A DNA stretch of 64,000 nucleotides from Paenibacillaceae bacterium GAS479 (GTDB taxonomy: Bacteria > Bacillota > Bacilli > Paenibacillales > Paenibacillaceae), in contig LT629764.1 in assembly GCA_900105225.1 (NCBI GenBank), positions 3,365,501 to 3,429,500 on the forward strand, given 5' to 3'. The stretch's first letter is position 1; every line of letters begins with the position of its first letter. Position numbers and translations under genes: made by a program. A model generated the notes under the pieces. It worked only from the letters and a program-made list of their open reading frames with translations, did not search any database and was not told where the DNA came from. Positions 1 through 11,100 of this stretch are shown here, piece after piece.

Positions 1-789
1 ACGGAGCACATATCGGATTACCAAAACGTGTTAGAAGGAACGGTCAAACAGTTAAACGAGACATCATCGAAAAACAGTGAGCTGCAGGTAACGGCTACGG
101 AACTTCTGGGACAAATGGTGGAGGAACGCATTGTATTCCACTCCCATTTCACAGAACATATGTCCACTTTGAAAGAAAACGTAAGTCAAATTGTGATGCA
201 AAGTGAACTACAAGCTAAGGTGCAAGATGAATTATCTAAAAATCTTGATTTGATAACAACGATGTCCGAAAGTCAGGTCGATGTGGTTCGTTCCTTTACC
301 GAGCAAGCGGAATCTACGCAAAAGGTAACTCAAGGAATGGTTCAACTTGTAGAGAGGTTTGATCTAAGTGCCACAGCTTTGAGCGAAGTTCAAGAGAAGG
401 TCAACGATATGTTCGGGTTAACTGTAGAGGAACGTAAACGCTTGGAAGACCTGGTTCAATTAATCCAGGAGAGCTTGCTGAACCAGGCTGAGCTTATGGA
501 TGAACGAACCAAAGTTCTCTCCTCTCTCTGGGAGTCAACCAGCAGTGTTATGACTTCCATGAATAATAAGCTAGGCACATCTATGAGTCAGTTTACGGAC
601 GATTTACACCGAGGTTTACAGCATACGTTCGAGCAATTTGATGAAGAACTCACGAAGTCGGTTACTCTCTTGGCCAGAGGGGTTGATTCGCTGCGGGAAG
701 GAACAAGTGATCTGCCGGATGTCATTGAGGATCTCAGGCGCTCTGTTGTAGAAATTAACAGTTTGATGAAAAAAGCTGCAAATGCTTGA
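1..789 (+). CDS. zorA: ZorA, C-terminal coiled-coil tail (partial, gene begins before the window)
   Basis: The frame is open from base 1, so only the last 262 residues of a longer protein are visible. All of it is soluble, rich in Gln, Glu, Ser and Leu in helix-forming spacing, with no membrane segment and no Cys. This fits the long cytoplasmic tail of ZorA. In type I Zorya, ZorA is a MotA/TolQ-like protein whose N-terminal membrane helices form a proton-driven channel around ZorB. The membrane part would lie upstream of the window. The identification rests mainly on the ZorB, ZorC, ZorD genes that follow directly; the tail alone could belong to any coiled-coil protein. The stop overlaps the upstream end of the zorB ribosome binding region, so the genes are co-transcribed. 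Confidence 0.72.
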   Translation, partial: TEHISDYQNVLEGTVKQLNETSSKNSELQVTATELLGQMVEERIVFHSHFTEHMSTLKENVSQIVMQSELQAKVQDELSKNLDLITTMSESQVDVVRSFTEQAESTQKVTQGMVQLVERFDLSATALSEVQEKVNDMFGLTVEERKRLEDLVQLIQESLLNQAELMDERTKVLSSLWESTSSVMTSMNNKLGTSMSQFTDDLHRGLQHTFEQFDEELTKSVTLLARGVDSLREGTSDLPDVIEDLRRSVVEINSLMKKAANA

Positions 790-806
790 GAAGGGGAGAA
801 TATAGA

Positions 807-1586
807 GTGGCTCGAGGAATTCGAAGTATAAAGCGACATGGCCCCTTTGTTCAAGAAGAAGAGAAAGAAAGCTTCTGGGTATCATATACAGATCTTATGT
901 CCGGCCTCCTTATTATCTTTGCGTTGGTAATCATGATTACGATGTACGACACTCAAAGCGCTTATGAGAAACAGCAAATAGCGTTACAGCAGACAGCCGC
1001 GGCTATGAAGGAAAAGGAAGCTGCTATCCAGGAAACGAACAAGCTGATTGAAGAAGTCATCGGTGTCAAGTCAAAGATTATTCAAGAGCTGGTAGCGGCT
1101 TTTAAGGATTCCAAGCTCGATCTTCAGGTGGATCAACAGACTGGTGCCATTCGGTTTTCTGGAGGTGTGTTTTTCGATTATAGAAGTAGTAAAGTATCCG
1201 ATAAAGGGACACAGTATTTAGCGGAATTCATACCAAAATATATTAGTATTCTTCTATCGGATCAATTTCGGGACGAAATCGCTCAGATTATTGTGGAAGG
1301 ACACACGGATACAGATGGAAGTTATCTTTATAACCTTCAACTATCTCAAGATCGTGCACTGTCGGTCGTTCAACAAATATTTGATCCGAAATTCCCTAAA
1401 TTTAGTCGGCAAGAAGAGTTGAAAAAGGTAATTACGGCTAATGGCCGCTCATTCAGCGTTCCTGTATTAGATACAAAAGGGAAGATTGATGCGGATAAAT
1501 CACGTCGTGTTGAGTTTAAATTTCGCCTCAGGGATGAGCAATTACTCGATAAATTGCAAGGGTTGATGACTGCGAATGAACAATGA
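807..1586 (+). CDS. zorB: ZorB, MotB/OmpA-like stator subunit of type I Zorya
   Basis: The protein has 259 residues from the GTG at 807, which sits about 8 nt after an AAGGGGAG ribosome binding site (791-798); a TTG at 786 lacks such a site. Residues 25-48 form the single membrane helix and begin SYTDLMSGL, with the Asp (about residue 29) placed like the proton-carrying Asp of MotB. A coiled linker follows. The C-terminal half is an OmpA/MotB peptidoglycan-binding domain with the GHTDTDGS signature (about 164-171) and a later RRVEFKF. Known ZorA5B2 complexes act as ion-driven motors anchored to the cell wall and signal to the effector proteins when phage invades. The gene overlaps zorC by 11 bp, which implies translational coupling. 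Confidence 0.88.
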   Translation: MARGIRSIKRHGPFVQEEEKESFWVSYTDLMSGLLIIFALVIMITMYDTQSAYEKQQIALQQTAAAMKEKEAAIQETNKLIEEVIGVKSKIIQELVAAFKDSKLDLQVDQQTGAIRFSGGVFFDYRSSKVSDKGTQYLAEFIPKYISILLSDQFRDEIAQIIVEGHTDTDGSYLYNLQLSQDRALSVVQQIFDPKFPKFSRQEELKKVITANGRSFSVPVLDTKGKIDADKSRRVEFKFRLRDEQLLDKLQGLMTANEQ

Positions 1587-2850
1587 TGGCTACATCTATC
1601 ACTTTAATTTTCAGCCGACCAAACTACGACATGCCGGTCGTGAGGTTCAGCGGCGATATGAAGACATGGATCGGGAATTAGCTGAGCGCGTTACTGCTTA
1701 TCGTTTGCCTCGCATGCTTGAAATCATTCGTATGACTCCTGCAGAGCAAATTACGAAATGGGCAGAGACCCTGAAAAAAACGGACGTAAGGGTACTGCTC
1801 TATCAATATCCTTATTCTGATGAATCTCACGATACCCAATACAAAATAAATATTGTCATTAGCAGTAGGTTTACTTCATCGATTGGTCGATATGCATGGG
1901 GAGGGCTTTTTTCCCATATATACAGCAATATCTATCTTCAGGATTTGCTAAGAAGGATGTACAACGTGGATTCTTTTGAATTCTTGATAACAGCTAATGT
2001 ATCTGGCATGCAGAATGCGGTACGTGAAGCGATAATTGATCGATCGGGTATCGCTTCTGGACTAGTATCTTATCTGACTTCAGCTTCATTATGCTCTAGC
2101 GAACTTATTCCAAAGCTGCAAATCAAGAAGGGGAGTCCGCTTGAAAGTTATCTATTGTTTGAGATGTACAAAAAAGGCCTTAGATCTGATGACTTCGTAA
2201 AGCGGGAAGGGGAAACAACCATAAGGATTAAATTGGAAGTATACCCTGTGGATGAATATAAGCTGTTGGCAAAGGTTTATATTGAGGAAAGAAATCATGC
2301 ATCCTTTCACCCTCGATTAATGGAGCAAGCAATTCTCAGGCTTTATGATCCACGCGAACGCCCGGCTGATTGGGAATTTCTGAACGAAAATTCCATAGCT
2401 GAAGTAAAAAGATGGTTAGTTATAAACGAGCTAAAGCGTTTTTTTGAAGAGGATAAAAATAATGATCGATTTGAATACTGGAGTCGCTATTTACACTATA
2501 TTGACGACGTGATTCAACTGAAAGGTAAAGACAATCCCAAGGTGGCTTTTATCTATTTCAATCAGTTTGTAGTTGTTGAATTCGGCGATATGGGTGCAGC
2601 GTATTTCTATCATCGAAGTGGATTCGACCGTTGGATATTGCCGCGGACTCAAGATAGAAGCTTCCGGGGTAGTAGAAGCATTCCTGCAAAAGAAAGGAAA
2701 TTAAAAGATATCTCGAAAAGCTTGTACGGAGAGCCGCTGTTCATCAATAAACTTCCCCATCTTGGAGACCCGAGAAACTGGAAATCCAAATTCACAAAGC
2801 ATATGCAAGCCTACTTTAGTAATGACTTCAACTATTACGAGGTGCCTTAA
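1576..2850 (+). CDS. zorC: ZorC, EH-signature-type protein of type I Zorya
   Basis: A 424-residue soluble protein that starts inside the end of zorB and ends 2 bp before zorD. It has no obvious enzymatic motif. Its C-terminal third carries a segment with aromatic residues around FNQFVVVEFGDMGAAYFY, which resembles the EH-signature domain found in ZorC (family recall, not computed). In type I Zorya, ZorC binds DNA and works with ZorD downstream of the ZorAB motor. The assignment depends on gene order (B-C-D) plus this C-terminal signature. It shares no visible similarity with ZorE, the nickase of type II systems, so the locus is type I. Confidence 0.8.
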   Translation: MNNDGYIYHFNFQPTKLRHAGREVQRRYEDMDRELAERVTAYRLPRMLEIIRMTPAEQITKWAETLKKTDVRVLLYQYPYSDESHDTQYKINIVISSRFTSSIGRYAWGGLFSHIYSNIYLQDLLRRMYNVDSFEFLITANVSGMQNAVREAIIDRSGIASGLVSYLTSASLCSSELIPKLQIKKGSPLESYLLFEMYKKGLRSDDFVKREGETTIRIKLEVYPVDEYKLLAKVYIEERNHASFHPRLMEQAILRLYDPRERPADWEFLNENSIAEVKRWLVINELKRFFEEDKNNDRFEYWSRYLHYIDDVIQLKGKDNPKVAFIYFNQFVVVEFGDMGAAYFYHRSGFDRWILPRTQDRSFRGSRSIPAKERKLKDISKSLYGEPLFINKLPHLGDPRNWKSKFTKHMQAYFSNDFNYYEVP

Positions 2851-2852
2851 AG

Positions 2853-5615
2853 ATGAGTTGGTGGAATCGACTTAACAATGCCAAGAAAGAAAGTGCTATC
2901 GATCCGGTTAGGATTGCGGTGATCAAGCATGAAGCTGGAGCTGAAATAAGGCTGTTTCGGGAGCAGACATCTGCTCCCGTCTTATTTCCGCTTGAGCTTT
3001 CCGTTGCGGAACTACGGAAGCAACCTGAAATCGAACGATTGGAGCTTCTGGAGACACTTTGGTTTGAAGAAATATTGGATAAACAAGGAGAGGGATACAT
3101 TCTTCCTTATGAGAAGATAACGACTGCGCCTGAAACGGTATTAACAAGTCTCGGCCTTCCGAAGCCTGCGGAGCTTGATCTTTTTTTAAATCATACCGGC
3201 GCGGTAGGATCCGCTCATTTCAAATTTGATTTGGAGATGCAGTCAGGGGAGTGGAAGCATCTAGAGCGCACCGCTCAATTCCTGGGGCCGTGGATACGGT
3301 TTCCCAATCTAGTCTGGCATCTCATGTCGGAGGAACAGTATCGGTTTTGGCAGTTAATTCAACAACGTCCGGACCCAAGAAACCCGAACCATATTTTTTC
3401 TTACGTAGCCCATATTCGTTCTGAGGCTCAGAAGCTCGGAGTGGAAATGGATCCCTATTTGGAGAAGCAGGAATATAAATTTGTGGACGGATTGGAGATC
3501 GACTTGAATTATGATGGGAAATCGATCTCATTTAATCCAGTCTACACTTCGAACGGAGATGTTCCGGATGCTTTACTACGAAAAATGGCAACCGGTCAAT
3601 CCATTTACGCATCCGATCCGGAGATTGGAAAAGTTTTTGTCCATCCAAAGACTGCCCAAGAGGCAGGAAAGATACAGTCAACGGCTCCGGTTTCCGGGCA
3701 AGACATTCCGAAGTTTGTGGAAAATCCAGAAGCGTATTTGTCGGAACTGGACGGGATGGATATGGAATGGTTTGGTGAACGGGTTAAGTCGCTCGGAATA
3801 CGCGTTTATCGTGCTCAGCCTTTTGTTCATGCGAAGGATAAAGGTCACGGTTGGTTTGAGATCGATCCAGGAATTGCTTTTGTTGACGAGACCGGAGAGA
3901 AGGTGGAAGTTCTTTCTCCAAGCGAGTTTGCAGCTCTGGTGAATGATTCTACCCAAGAGAATGATACGGACGAGTACTTTCAATTGAAGGATGAATGGAT
4001 TAAAAAGCCGGCTTATACTCAAGAATTCCTTACGGCTACGGAGCGGCTGAAAGAAGCATTTGGCGATAAGTCGACAATCGATATGACGAAATTGCCCTAC
4101 GTGCTTGAAATATACGAGAATATAGGGCAACTGGAGTTTAATCAGCCCATTTTGGAAACAAGACAGGAGTTGCAAGACAAGGGTGTCTTGGACAAAATGC
4201 CTCCTGAAGTTTTTGTAGCATCGCTAAAACCCTTCCAGCAAGAGGGTTTCGTTTGGATGAAATCACTCCATTATCGTAATCTTGGAGGTTTGCTCGCCGA
4301 TGATATGGGACTTGGAAAAACAATTCAAGTCGTATCCCTACTGAGTTACCTATATGTCACAAACAAGCTGACGCCTGTTCTTATCGTTGTACCGAAAACA
4401 TTGATTGATAACTGGATCGTGGAAATTAATAAATTTGCGCCTTCGATTGCCGCTCAGCTTTTTGTTCACACTGGCAACTTCCGAGACAAAGATCCAGCTA
4501 TTTTACAAAAAAGAGGCATTATAATTACGACTTATCAGACCTTAGTCCGCGATCAATTAAGTTTAGGTCAAGTAGAGTGGCAGGCACTTATCTGCGATGA
4601 GGCGCAAGCGATTAAGAATCCAACGACTGCTGCCAGCAAAGTTATGAAGGCAATGAAGGCAAAGTTCAGGCTTGCACTTACCGGCACTCCTGTTGAAAAT
4701 AGTTTAAGTGAATTATGGTCAATAATGGATTATGTTCAACCAGGTCTTCTGGGAAGTCTTACAGAGTTTAAGAAGGAATTTATTGAGAAATTGGAAGGAG
4801 AACAACGTGACCCTTCGGTGGAACAAAAACTGCTTACTCGCATGGCGATGGTATATAAAAGACGAACGAAATCAAAGGAGCTTGCAGGCCAACTTCCGCC
4901 AAAAACCATCATTGAATGTCCCGTTCCCTTGGGAAAAGTGCAAAAGAAACTCTATAGCGACATTGTGCACAAGGTGAAAACAAAACAAATGCAGGCTCTA
5001 CAAGCAATTCAAAAGTTAATTGCAATATGTGCACATCCAGCATTGGAGGATAATCAATTCGCTGGCTTGGATATACACGATATTCCAAAGCTTCATTATA
5101 CAATTGAGATTATTCGAGAAATCCGTGAAAAAGGGGAAAAAGTTCTTATTTTCACGCATCTTCGCGAACTGCAGGTGCTGTTGCGAGATAAAATCCGTGA
5201 TAATTTTGACGTTAACCCAAATATAATCAATGGGATGACAGAAAGACGTCAACGTGTCGTAGATGATTTTAACTCTCGATCGGGATTTAGCGTTATGATT
5301 CTTTCACCGCATGCTGCAGGAACGGGATTAACAATAACCTCTGCCAACCATGTTATTCACTACACCCGCTGGTGGAATCCAGCGGTTGAAAATCAGGCTA
5401 CGGACCGTGTGTACAGGATAGGACAGGAAAGACCGGTGCAGGTATATTATCCGATTGTTAGCGATGAGGAGCGAGTTCTTCATTCAGGCACTGTTGAGCA
5501 AATCATGCATCGCATTATTTCAGACAAGCAAGAGCTTGCCACTTCCATTGTCGTTTCAAGTGATAAACTTGATATTCAAAATGATGTGATGGAGAATGTG
5601 TTTGGAGTTCATTAA
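2853..5615 (+). CDS. zorD: ZorD, SNF2-family helicase/nuclease-type effector of type I Zorya
   Basis: The protein has 920 residues. The N-terminal half (about 1-440) has no motif I recognise. The C-terminal half is a complete SNF2 ATPase: motif I DDMGLGKT (about 482-489), motif II DEAQ (about 585), motif III LTGTPVENS, and the second RecA lobe with GTGLTITSAN and ATDRVYRIGQ (motifs V and VI). Type I ZorD proteins are SNF2-like ATPases that bind and degrade phage DNA after ZorAB activation. The start at 2853 follows the zorC stop by 2 bp. A hairpin downstream (5642-5665) ends the operon and separates it from the convergent pPIWI-RE genes. Confidence 0.9.
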   Translation: MSWWNRLNNAKKESAIDPVRIAVIKHEAGAEIRLFREQTSAPVLFPLELSVAELRKQPEIERLELLETLWFEEILDKQGEGYILPYEKITTAPETVLTSLGLPKPAELDLFLNHTGAVGSAHFKFDLEMQSGEWKHLERTAQFLGPWIRFPNLVWHLMSEEQYRFWQLIQQRPDPRNPNHIFSYVAHIRSEAQKLGVEMDPYLEKQEYKFVDGLEIDLNYDGKSISFNPVYTSNGDVPDALLRKMATGQSIYASDPEIGKVFVHPKTAQEAGKIQSTAPVSGQDIPKFVENPEAYLSELDGMDMEWFGERVKSLGIRVYRAQPFVHAKDKGHGWFEIDPGIAFVDETGEKVEVLSPSEFAALVNDSTQENDTDEYFQLKDEWIKKPAYTQEFLTATERLKEAFGDKSTIDMTKLPYVLEIYENIGQLEFNQPILETRQELQDKGVLDKMPPEVFVASLKPFQQEGFVWMKSLHYRNLGGLLADDMGLGKTIQVVSLLSYLYVTNKLTPVLIVVPKTLIDNWIVEINKFAPSIAAQLFVHTGNFRDKDPAILQKRGIIITTYQTLVRDQLSLGQVEWQALICDEAQAIKNPTTAASKVMKAMKAKFRLALTGTPVENSLSELWSIMDYVQPGLLGSLTEFKKEFIEKLEGEQRDPSVEQKLLTRMAMVYKRRTKSKELAGQLPPKTIIECPVPLGKVQKKLYSDIVHKVKTKQMQALQAIQKLIAICAHPALEDNQFAGLDIHDIPKLHYTIEIIREIREKGEKVLIFTHLRELQVLLRDKIRDNFDVNPNIINGMTERRQRVVDDFNSRSGFSVMILSPHAAGTGLTITSANHVIHYTRWWNPAVENQATDRVYRIGQERPVQVYYPIVSDEERVLHSGTVEQIMHRIISDKQELATSIVVSSDKLDIQNDVMENVFGVH

Positions 5616-5641
5616 TTAAGCTGCCCGTTTAAAACCCAATC

Positions 5642-5665
5642 CCCCGGTTGCTGATGCAACCGGGG
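5642..5665. terminator. Hairpin between the convergent Zorya and pPIWI-RE operons
   Basis: A perfect 10-bp stem CCCCGGTTGC/GCAACCGGGG with a TGAT loop lies between the zorD stop (5615) and the stop of the convergent pPIWI-RE gene (5673). There is no long T-run on either side, only short A/T stretches, so strength as a terminator is uncertain, but position and symmetry fit a shared bidirectional one. Confidence 0.7.
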
Positions 5666-5672
5666 AATTCCT

Positions 5673-8162
5673 TCACTCTATTTCCATCAATTCAGGATCT
5701 CTACTACCTTTTTCTTTGTCGAAAGTGCCAATCAGAAGATACTTATGAATAGATTGCATGATTTTTAGCGGATATGGCAGCACGGTCGTCAGTTCATAAG
5801 ATACAGCTAATTCCCGCAAATGATGGGCAATCCAGGCAGATTTGTGTCGCTCTTCAATGTTCGAATAGCCCATAGGAATAAATTCAACCGCTCTTGGCTG
5901 AGAGAAGAGTCTGCGTGGATCGTTATATTTATTCCTTATTTTTGAATTTTTTCGCATAACCAAAGGCTTATCTCCTACGCTGTAGTAAATTCCATCCTCA
6001 TCGTAAAACACTGCTTTGTAAAAGGATTCGTAGGCTTCTTCCGGAAAGAATCTGTAGCTTGGAACATCTCCCGTTGTATTAACCCGGATGACGTTAAGTC
6101 TGCTGTCATTCGGAATCCAGCTTGCCAGCTCGGGATTACGATCCACGCCAATGTTGCCGTTACTTAAAACATCTTTCAACCAGAAATTGCGAAGGTTGGC
6201 GTCCAAAAACAGAATAGGGCGTTCGCCGTTCATAACTTCTTGCATAAGTTCTTGCTGGAGCCATTGCTTGACCGCAGAAGAAGCTTCTTTTTTAATTCCA
6301 GTTAATTTATTACTATGCAGAATGGCTTCTCTTAAAGGCAGCCAATGTTCGCCCCCTATTCCTTTCACATAGATGTTTCCTTCACAGAGCTTGGTAATCA
6401 ACGGATACCAGGTGGTGATATCGCGTCGGCGATTCGGATCCGGACGAGAAACTTGAAGAACATCGAAGCCGTAGACGGTTCTTGTATGACGCAGCTTGTC
6501 CCATATGCGCATATTTAACATCCCGATATCACCTAATAGGTCCATAATAGCTCGCTTTGCTCGATGGGCATATTCTTTTTCACCGGATTCCTCGTCAACT
6601 TTGCCAAAACGGTTCCGTTGCGGTGATTTAATTGGATTGATAAACTGCGTAATTCTCCCCGCCCTTCGAAAGCCTTCGCGAATGGCATCTTTTGGATCAC
6701 GATGAGGAGCGTCTTTCCAATGCTCTTTCTCCGGAATGTCGATCAAAGATAGAACAGTCTGTTTTGCTCTCCCAAGTGTTTGGGCAATTTCTTGTGCACG
6801 TTCCTCGAAAGCACCGGATTCATGGGAATCCGTATCCAGAGATTCCGAAAATGAGTAATCTGGCTTATGGATCAGATGGAGACGAACATAACCACCTGTG
6901 TTTAGAACATATATGGAGTCTGATTCCGGCTCACCTATCGTTATATCTTGCAGCGCGTCTTGTACTAAATGCAACAGCTCAGGCGGTCCCCACACCTCCA
7001 GAATGATTTGCGAACAGTAGAAAGGACTATGCAGCTCAGGCAGTTTGGTTTCATTTCGTGCTTTTCGTCTGGCAAAAGGATCTTCAACATACTTTAGCGG
7101 ATTGACCTGGGTAAGCTGGGCCAGTTCGGATCTTACCAGTTCGTATATTCGGTTCTGCTCGCCTCTGCTCACTCCAGAACCAATTGGATGCGAACCAAAA
7201 ATTTTAGTGTTATGGATAGTGAGAGCTTCCGGCTCCCCGCCCCTCCAATATTGAACAGGATTTGTGAGGAGTTCTTCTGACTGGAAAGAACGACCAAAGA
7301 GAACATCCCAGAACAAATCATCCAGACCCTCACTCCAGCCCGTGTATGGAGCTGCATTGCTCTTCCGGCGAAAGGAAAGTTTGGCGTAGCTTTTGCGAGC
7401 GGCCTCATTTTGTTGCACATATGGATCTTTTAGCGAAACGAGCACAGAGCTGTTCGTTTTACCTTTGACATACTGGGGATCAAACGGCTCCGTAATAAAA
7501 CGCCGACTGCCAATGGAGGCGAGCAGCAGCAATCGATTCGGATTTCCGCCGCGATGTTTCAAACGAAATTGAATGACGTAGGAATAGAAACCGGACTTCC
7601 GTTCGATAGGTTGTGACATGCATTCCGCATGATGGCCAAAAAATACTTGCGAAAATTGAAGCTCCATGGTGTTTCCGGTTTGATCGGTAAACAATTTGGG
7701 AGTTTGAACGAACCGGTGAGCCATCAAGGAGGGGATCAAGGAATATTTGTTCTTGTCACTGAGGATGGACTTGAAGCTGACTTCCTCCCAGCATAACTCT
7801 TCTTCTAGAATGAATGGAGGAAGAGGCTTTTGAGCTTGTTCTGCCAAATTAGACAGCCAGAACATACAAAGCGGCATAAGAAACTTTGCGGGTATTGGAT
7901 GGAGCGAGACTAGCCAAGAAGAATGATAATCGAGATGGAATTGATTATCCACCCAAATGAGCTCGGGAAAGATGCTTTGCAGCTTCTTGCCAAGCGGAGA
8001 TATTTTATAGGATAACTCGTATTCTTTGGCTGTAATGAACTGTCTGATAAACGCTTTCCACTGAGCCGGCATTTTCAATTGATAAACGGAAATTCCATCC
8101 CACTTAAGAGAAGAGATATCCAGTGCGAAGAGCTCAAGCGATACATTTTTTACGCGAAGCAT
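5673..8162 (-). CDS. pPIWI-RE protein (prokaryotic PIWI/Argonaute relative of the three-gene island)
   Basis: An 829-residue protein whose layout matches the pPIWI-RE family (Burroughs, Iyer and Aravind): an N-terminal X-type region, a central MID-like region, and a C-terminal RNase H-fold PIWI domain. In the C-terminal part I see LFLDANLRNFWL (about 650), HTRTVYGFDV, and a region at about 765-790 with HHLREL and LPYPLK, as in this family. The family is thought to use a nucleic-acid guide or R-loop, together with a helicase and nuclease, against foreign DNA. The start ATG follows GAGGTGA and lies 2 bp after the stop of the helicase gene, so the three genes (nuclease, helicase, pPIWI-RE) form one operon read from right to left. 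Confidence 0.85.
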   Translation of the reverse strand: MLRVKNVSLELFALDISSLKWDGISVYQLKMPAQWKAFIRQFITAKEYELSYKISPLGKKLQSIFPELIWVDNQFHLDYHSSWLVSLHPIPAKFLMPLCMFWLSNLAEQAQKPLPPFILEEELCWEEVSFKSILSDKNKYSLIPSLMAHRFVQTPKLFTDQTGNTMELQFSQVFFGHHAECMSQPIERKSGFYSYVIQFRLKHRGGNPNRLLLLASIGSRRFITEPFDPQYVKGKTNSSVLVSLKDPYVQQNEAARKSYAKLSFRRKSNAAPYTGWSEGLDDLFWDVLFGRSFQSEELLTNPVQYWRGGEPEALTIHNTKIFGSHPIGSGVSRGEQNRIYELVRSELAQLTQVNPLKYVEDPFARRKARNETKLPELHSPFYCSQIILEVWGPPELLHLVQDALQDITIGEPESDSIYVLNTGGYVRLHLIHKPDYSFSESLDTDSHESGAFEERAQEIAQTLGRAKQTVLSLIDIPEKEHWKDAPHRDPKDAIREGFRRAGRITQFINPIKSPQRNRFGKVDEESGEKEYAHRAKRAIMDLLGDIGMLNMRIWDKLRHTRTVYGFDVLQVSRPDPNRRRDITTWYPLITKLCEGNIYVKGIGGEHWLPLREAILHSNKLTGIKKEASSAVKQWLQQELMQEVMNGERPILFLDANLRNFWLKDVLSNGNIGVDRNPELASWIPNDSRLNVIRVNTTGDVPSYRFFPEEAYESFYKAVFYDEDGIYYSVGDKPLVMRKNSKIRNKYNDPRRLFSQPRAVEFIPMGYSNIEERHKSAWIAHHLRELAVSYELTTVLPYPLKIMQSIHKYLLIGTFDKEKGSRDPELMEIE

Positions 8163-8164
8163 GT

Positions 8165-11100
8165 TTATTCACCTCGTAAATTAAGAATGGGGCTCTGCAT
8201 AAACGAACCGTATAGACTGATTGTGACTTTCTCCTTTTGATACTGGGCTAACATGTCTTCCCAAACTTCCAGCATGGACTGGCCTTTCTCGTCATTGGGT
8301 CGGGCTCGGAACTTGGCATCGCAGAAAAAAACTCTGGCATCGGTCCCGTTCCTCAATAATCGGCCGATGGTTTGCCAGACCGGTACAAACGTATACCAAC
8401 CGATTGTTGTTCTTTCCTCTGGCTTCAGAATCATCCAGTAATCCGGTTTATGATATAACAAGTGAAACAATTTGTTGCTTTTGCTTCGCAGTCGAGTGAC
8501 CGCTTCCGCATAAACAAGCTCTTCTTTCTCTAGTTGTATTAAGTACTTGGGTAAATTGCCATGCAGGATTTGCACCAGGTAAGTTAAATCATGAGGAATC
8601 GGGTATGGTCGAATCAGGAAAAAGACAGAGCCGAATAATGAACTATTGGACTCGTCCAAGATGTTGTACCCCCGGCTGATTGCAAGCATTGGAGCAATTA
8701 AAATATCAGCGTCTTCGTCCAGAAATCGTTCGAGTTCTGCGCGAGAGAAATCCTCCGTATTATTGCTTTTCAGGCTTCGAGTGAGCTTTCGATAGCGATT
8801 TCTCCATTCGGAAGTACGCTGCAATGCCCGGTGCACATCTTCAACGTCGGCATAGGAATTTACAATGATCAGTACTTTACGGTTTGTTCCAGCGTGCTTC
8901 CATTCCTTCAACTCCCATTCAAACTTCGAGAGCAATTGCAATGTCATCGTTTCCAAGTGACGACTTCTCGTCTCTTCATCCTGACCAGATATCGCTATCG
9001 CCTTTGTCATATCAGCAGGATTGTAAACCGGATAGTACTCCTGCGTAATGCGAGGTAGCGGTTTATCCGACTCCAGCAGCCAGTGTACCGGTACATCCAC
9101 ATGGTAATGCTCCGAATCGGGAGCATAGCTTGTTCCGGACAAAAGAATAACGGCAGGCCCTGATTTCTGATCGGACTGTTGGTATAGTCGTGGCCAGTTG
9201 TACAGTAGATGCCTTCCGATCCCTGTGTATTCAGCCACTCGAAAGGTCCCTGTCTTCTTGCCGTCTTTGATGTCATAGTGAAACCCGGTTAGTGGTCCAG
9301 TCATGGATTCTGGCAGAAAGGGAGAGAACTCTCTGTGCAAGGACAACAAGATATCCGATTCCGTAAGGACTCCAAGCTTGTTCTGAATGATGGGATACAT
9401 CTCAAAAAAATGCTTCAGACAATGATCTGTTGAGACAAGCAACAAATAAAAGGATAACCAATCGTAGTTATACTTCCTTTTGGATGCTTGGCCGCTAGTG
9501 CCCCATTTGGCAAGTAGCCGATTCAAGAGCGCGATTTGGTCTTCCGGATTTTCGATGGACAACAGCGAGTCTGTGTATTCTTCCAGCCAGTGTCCGGTTA
9601 CTTGATTCGAATAATCCATCAGATCTTGAAAAATGATTTGTTGTTCCTCTTCCGAAACTCCGAACCATTCTGACAGGTGGTAGGCATAGGTGCTCAGACG
9701 AACCATTTTCCCTTTCAGATGGCGCGCAAATTCAGGAGAGTAGTGGAGCTTATGATAAATACCGCTGCGAATGGTTTGCTCCAATCGACTTAAGTTATTG
9801 ATCCAGCTCTGGATCATGCTATCTCCGGCATATTGGTAGCGACCGGCAGTTCGTCTTACAGACTCGATATATACCTTTTCAAATAGTTGATTGGAATCGC
9901 CGAATAACGCGATATCTGTCAGAAAAGTGGAATCGAATTGCTTTTGAACTTCGTCCGCTTCGTCAACATAAACAATATCGAGTAGGTCGTACATAGCCTC
10001 GTATATGGTTCGTTCAGCTGGATCCAGCATCGGCGGGAGACGAGTCTGCAGAACACTAGCAGATGTGGCTACCCAGACATCTGCTTCTATAAGCGAGGCA
10101 AAGTCTCGATAAATGCCGCATTGGGAAGCGTAAGGACATAAACATGTTTTATCTTCCTGCTTCAGACGTTTGCAAGGATAATCTCCCGATTCGGTTTCAT
10201 CATCAGTCAGTGCTTGGATAAAGCAAATCTCCGATAAATGCTGCAATCCCGCATGATCGTCTTTTGTCCAGTCGGTTACATTGCTGATTCTATGATGATG
10301 AGAGGCAAGAAACGATTGAAGATGTTTTTTGCGATTTGAGCGCCCGATGATTGGAACGGCATTTATGCCTTTACTTTGTAATTGATAAACGCGCTTTAAT
10401 ACTTGGGCAACGCTGCTTTCCACAAATCCAATCCTAGCCCCATGTTCTTGGACAAGATGGACGGTCTCCTGCAACATAAAGGAAGTTTTGCCTGCTCCTA
10501 GCCCGCCAACGATATGCTGAATACCTGTATAGCTAAAACTGGTTTGCGGAGGGGACTTTAAAGAAGTTAACTTGAACCCTACGATGTCGTTTGACAGGCG
10601 CTTCGATTCAAAATTTCCTTTGCTTCGATAACTCGGAAAAGTCGGCGTTGATACAGGCAGCTCTGGCAATTCTCCATTATATGAAATTGATTCTCCATCG
10701 GGTTTTCGGCGCGAGTAAGAGAATTTGCTGGAGGTTGCGAATGTGTAGGCGAATGATTTATGTTCGATTGGATGTTCAAGGATAGATGTATAAAATTTCA
10801 CCCGATTATGAAAGCGTTTGGATCCCGTATTGCCCCATTCCTTGTTATCTGTTTGTTGATAAAGGCGGTGGTTATGCGGAATAGTCGAGTATTGGTGCAA
10901 CATTCTATTGAGACTTTTTTTTGAGCGAATGTGTGGAAACAGAATGCGCAATCGATAAATAAAATCAAGTCTAGCTCTCTTAGGGATAACAGGATAATCG
11001 TAACCGGACATAATGGACCAAGCATCCGGCACACTTAGTTTGGAATCGGTCAAGCGGCAGCCTGTTATAAATAATTCGGCTTTAAAGAGATCCCCCAATT

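Noticed and set aside
2828-3147. Minus-strand frames within zorC/zorD
   Set aside because: They lie fully inside strongly coding genes and have no signals of their own.
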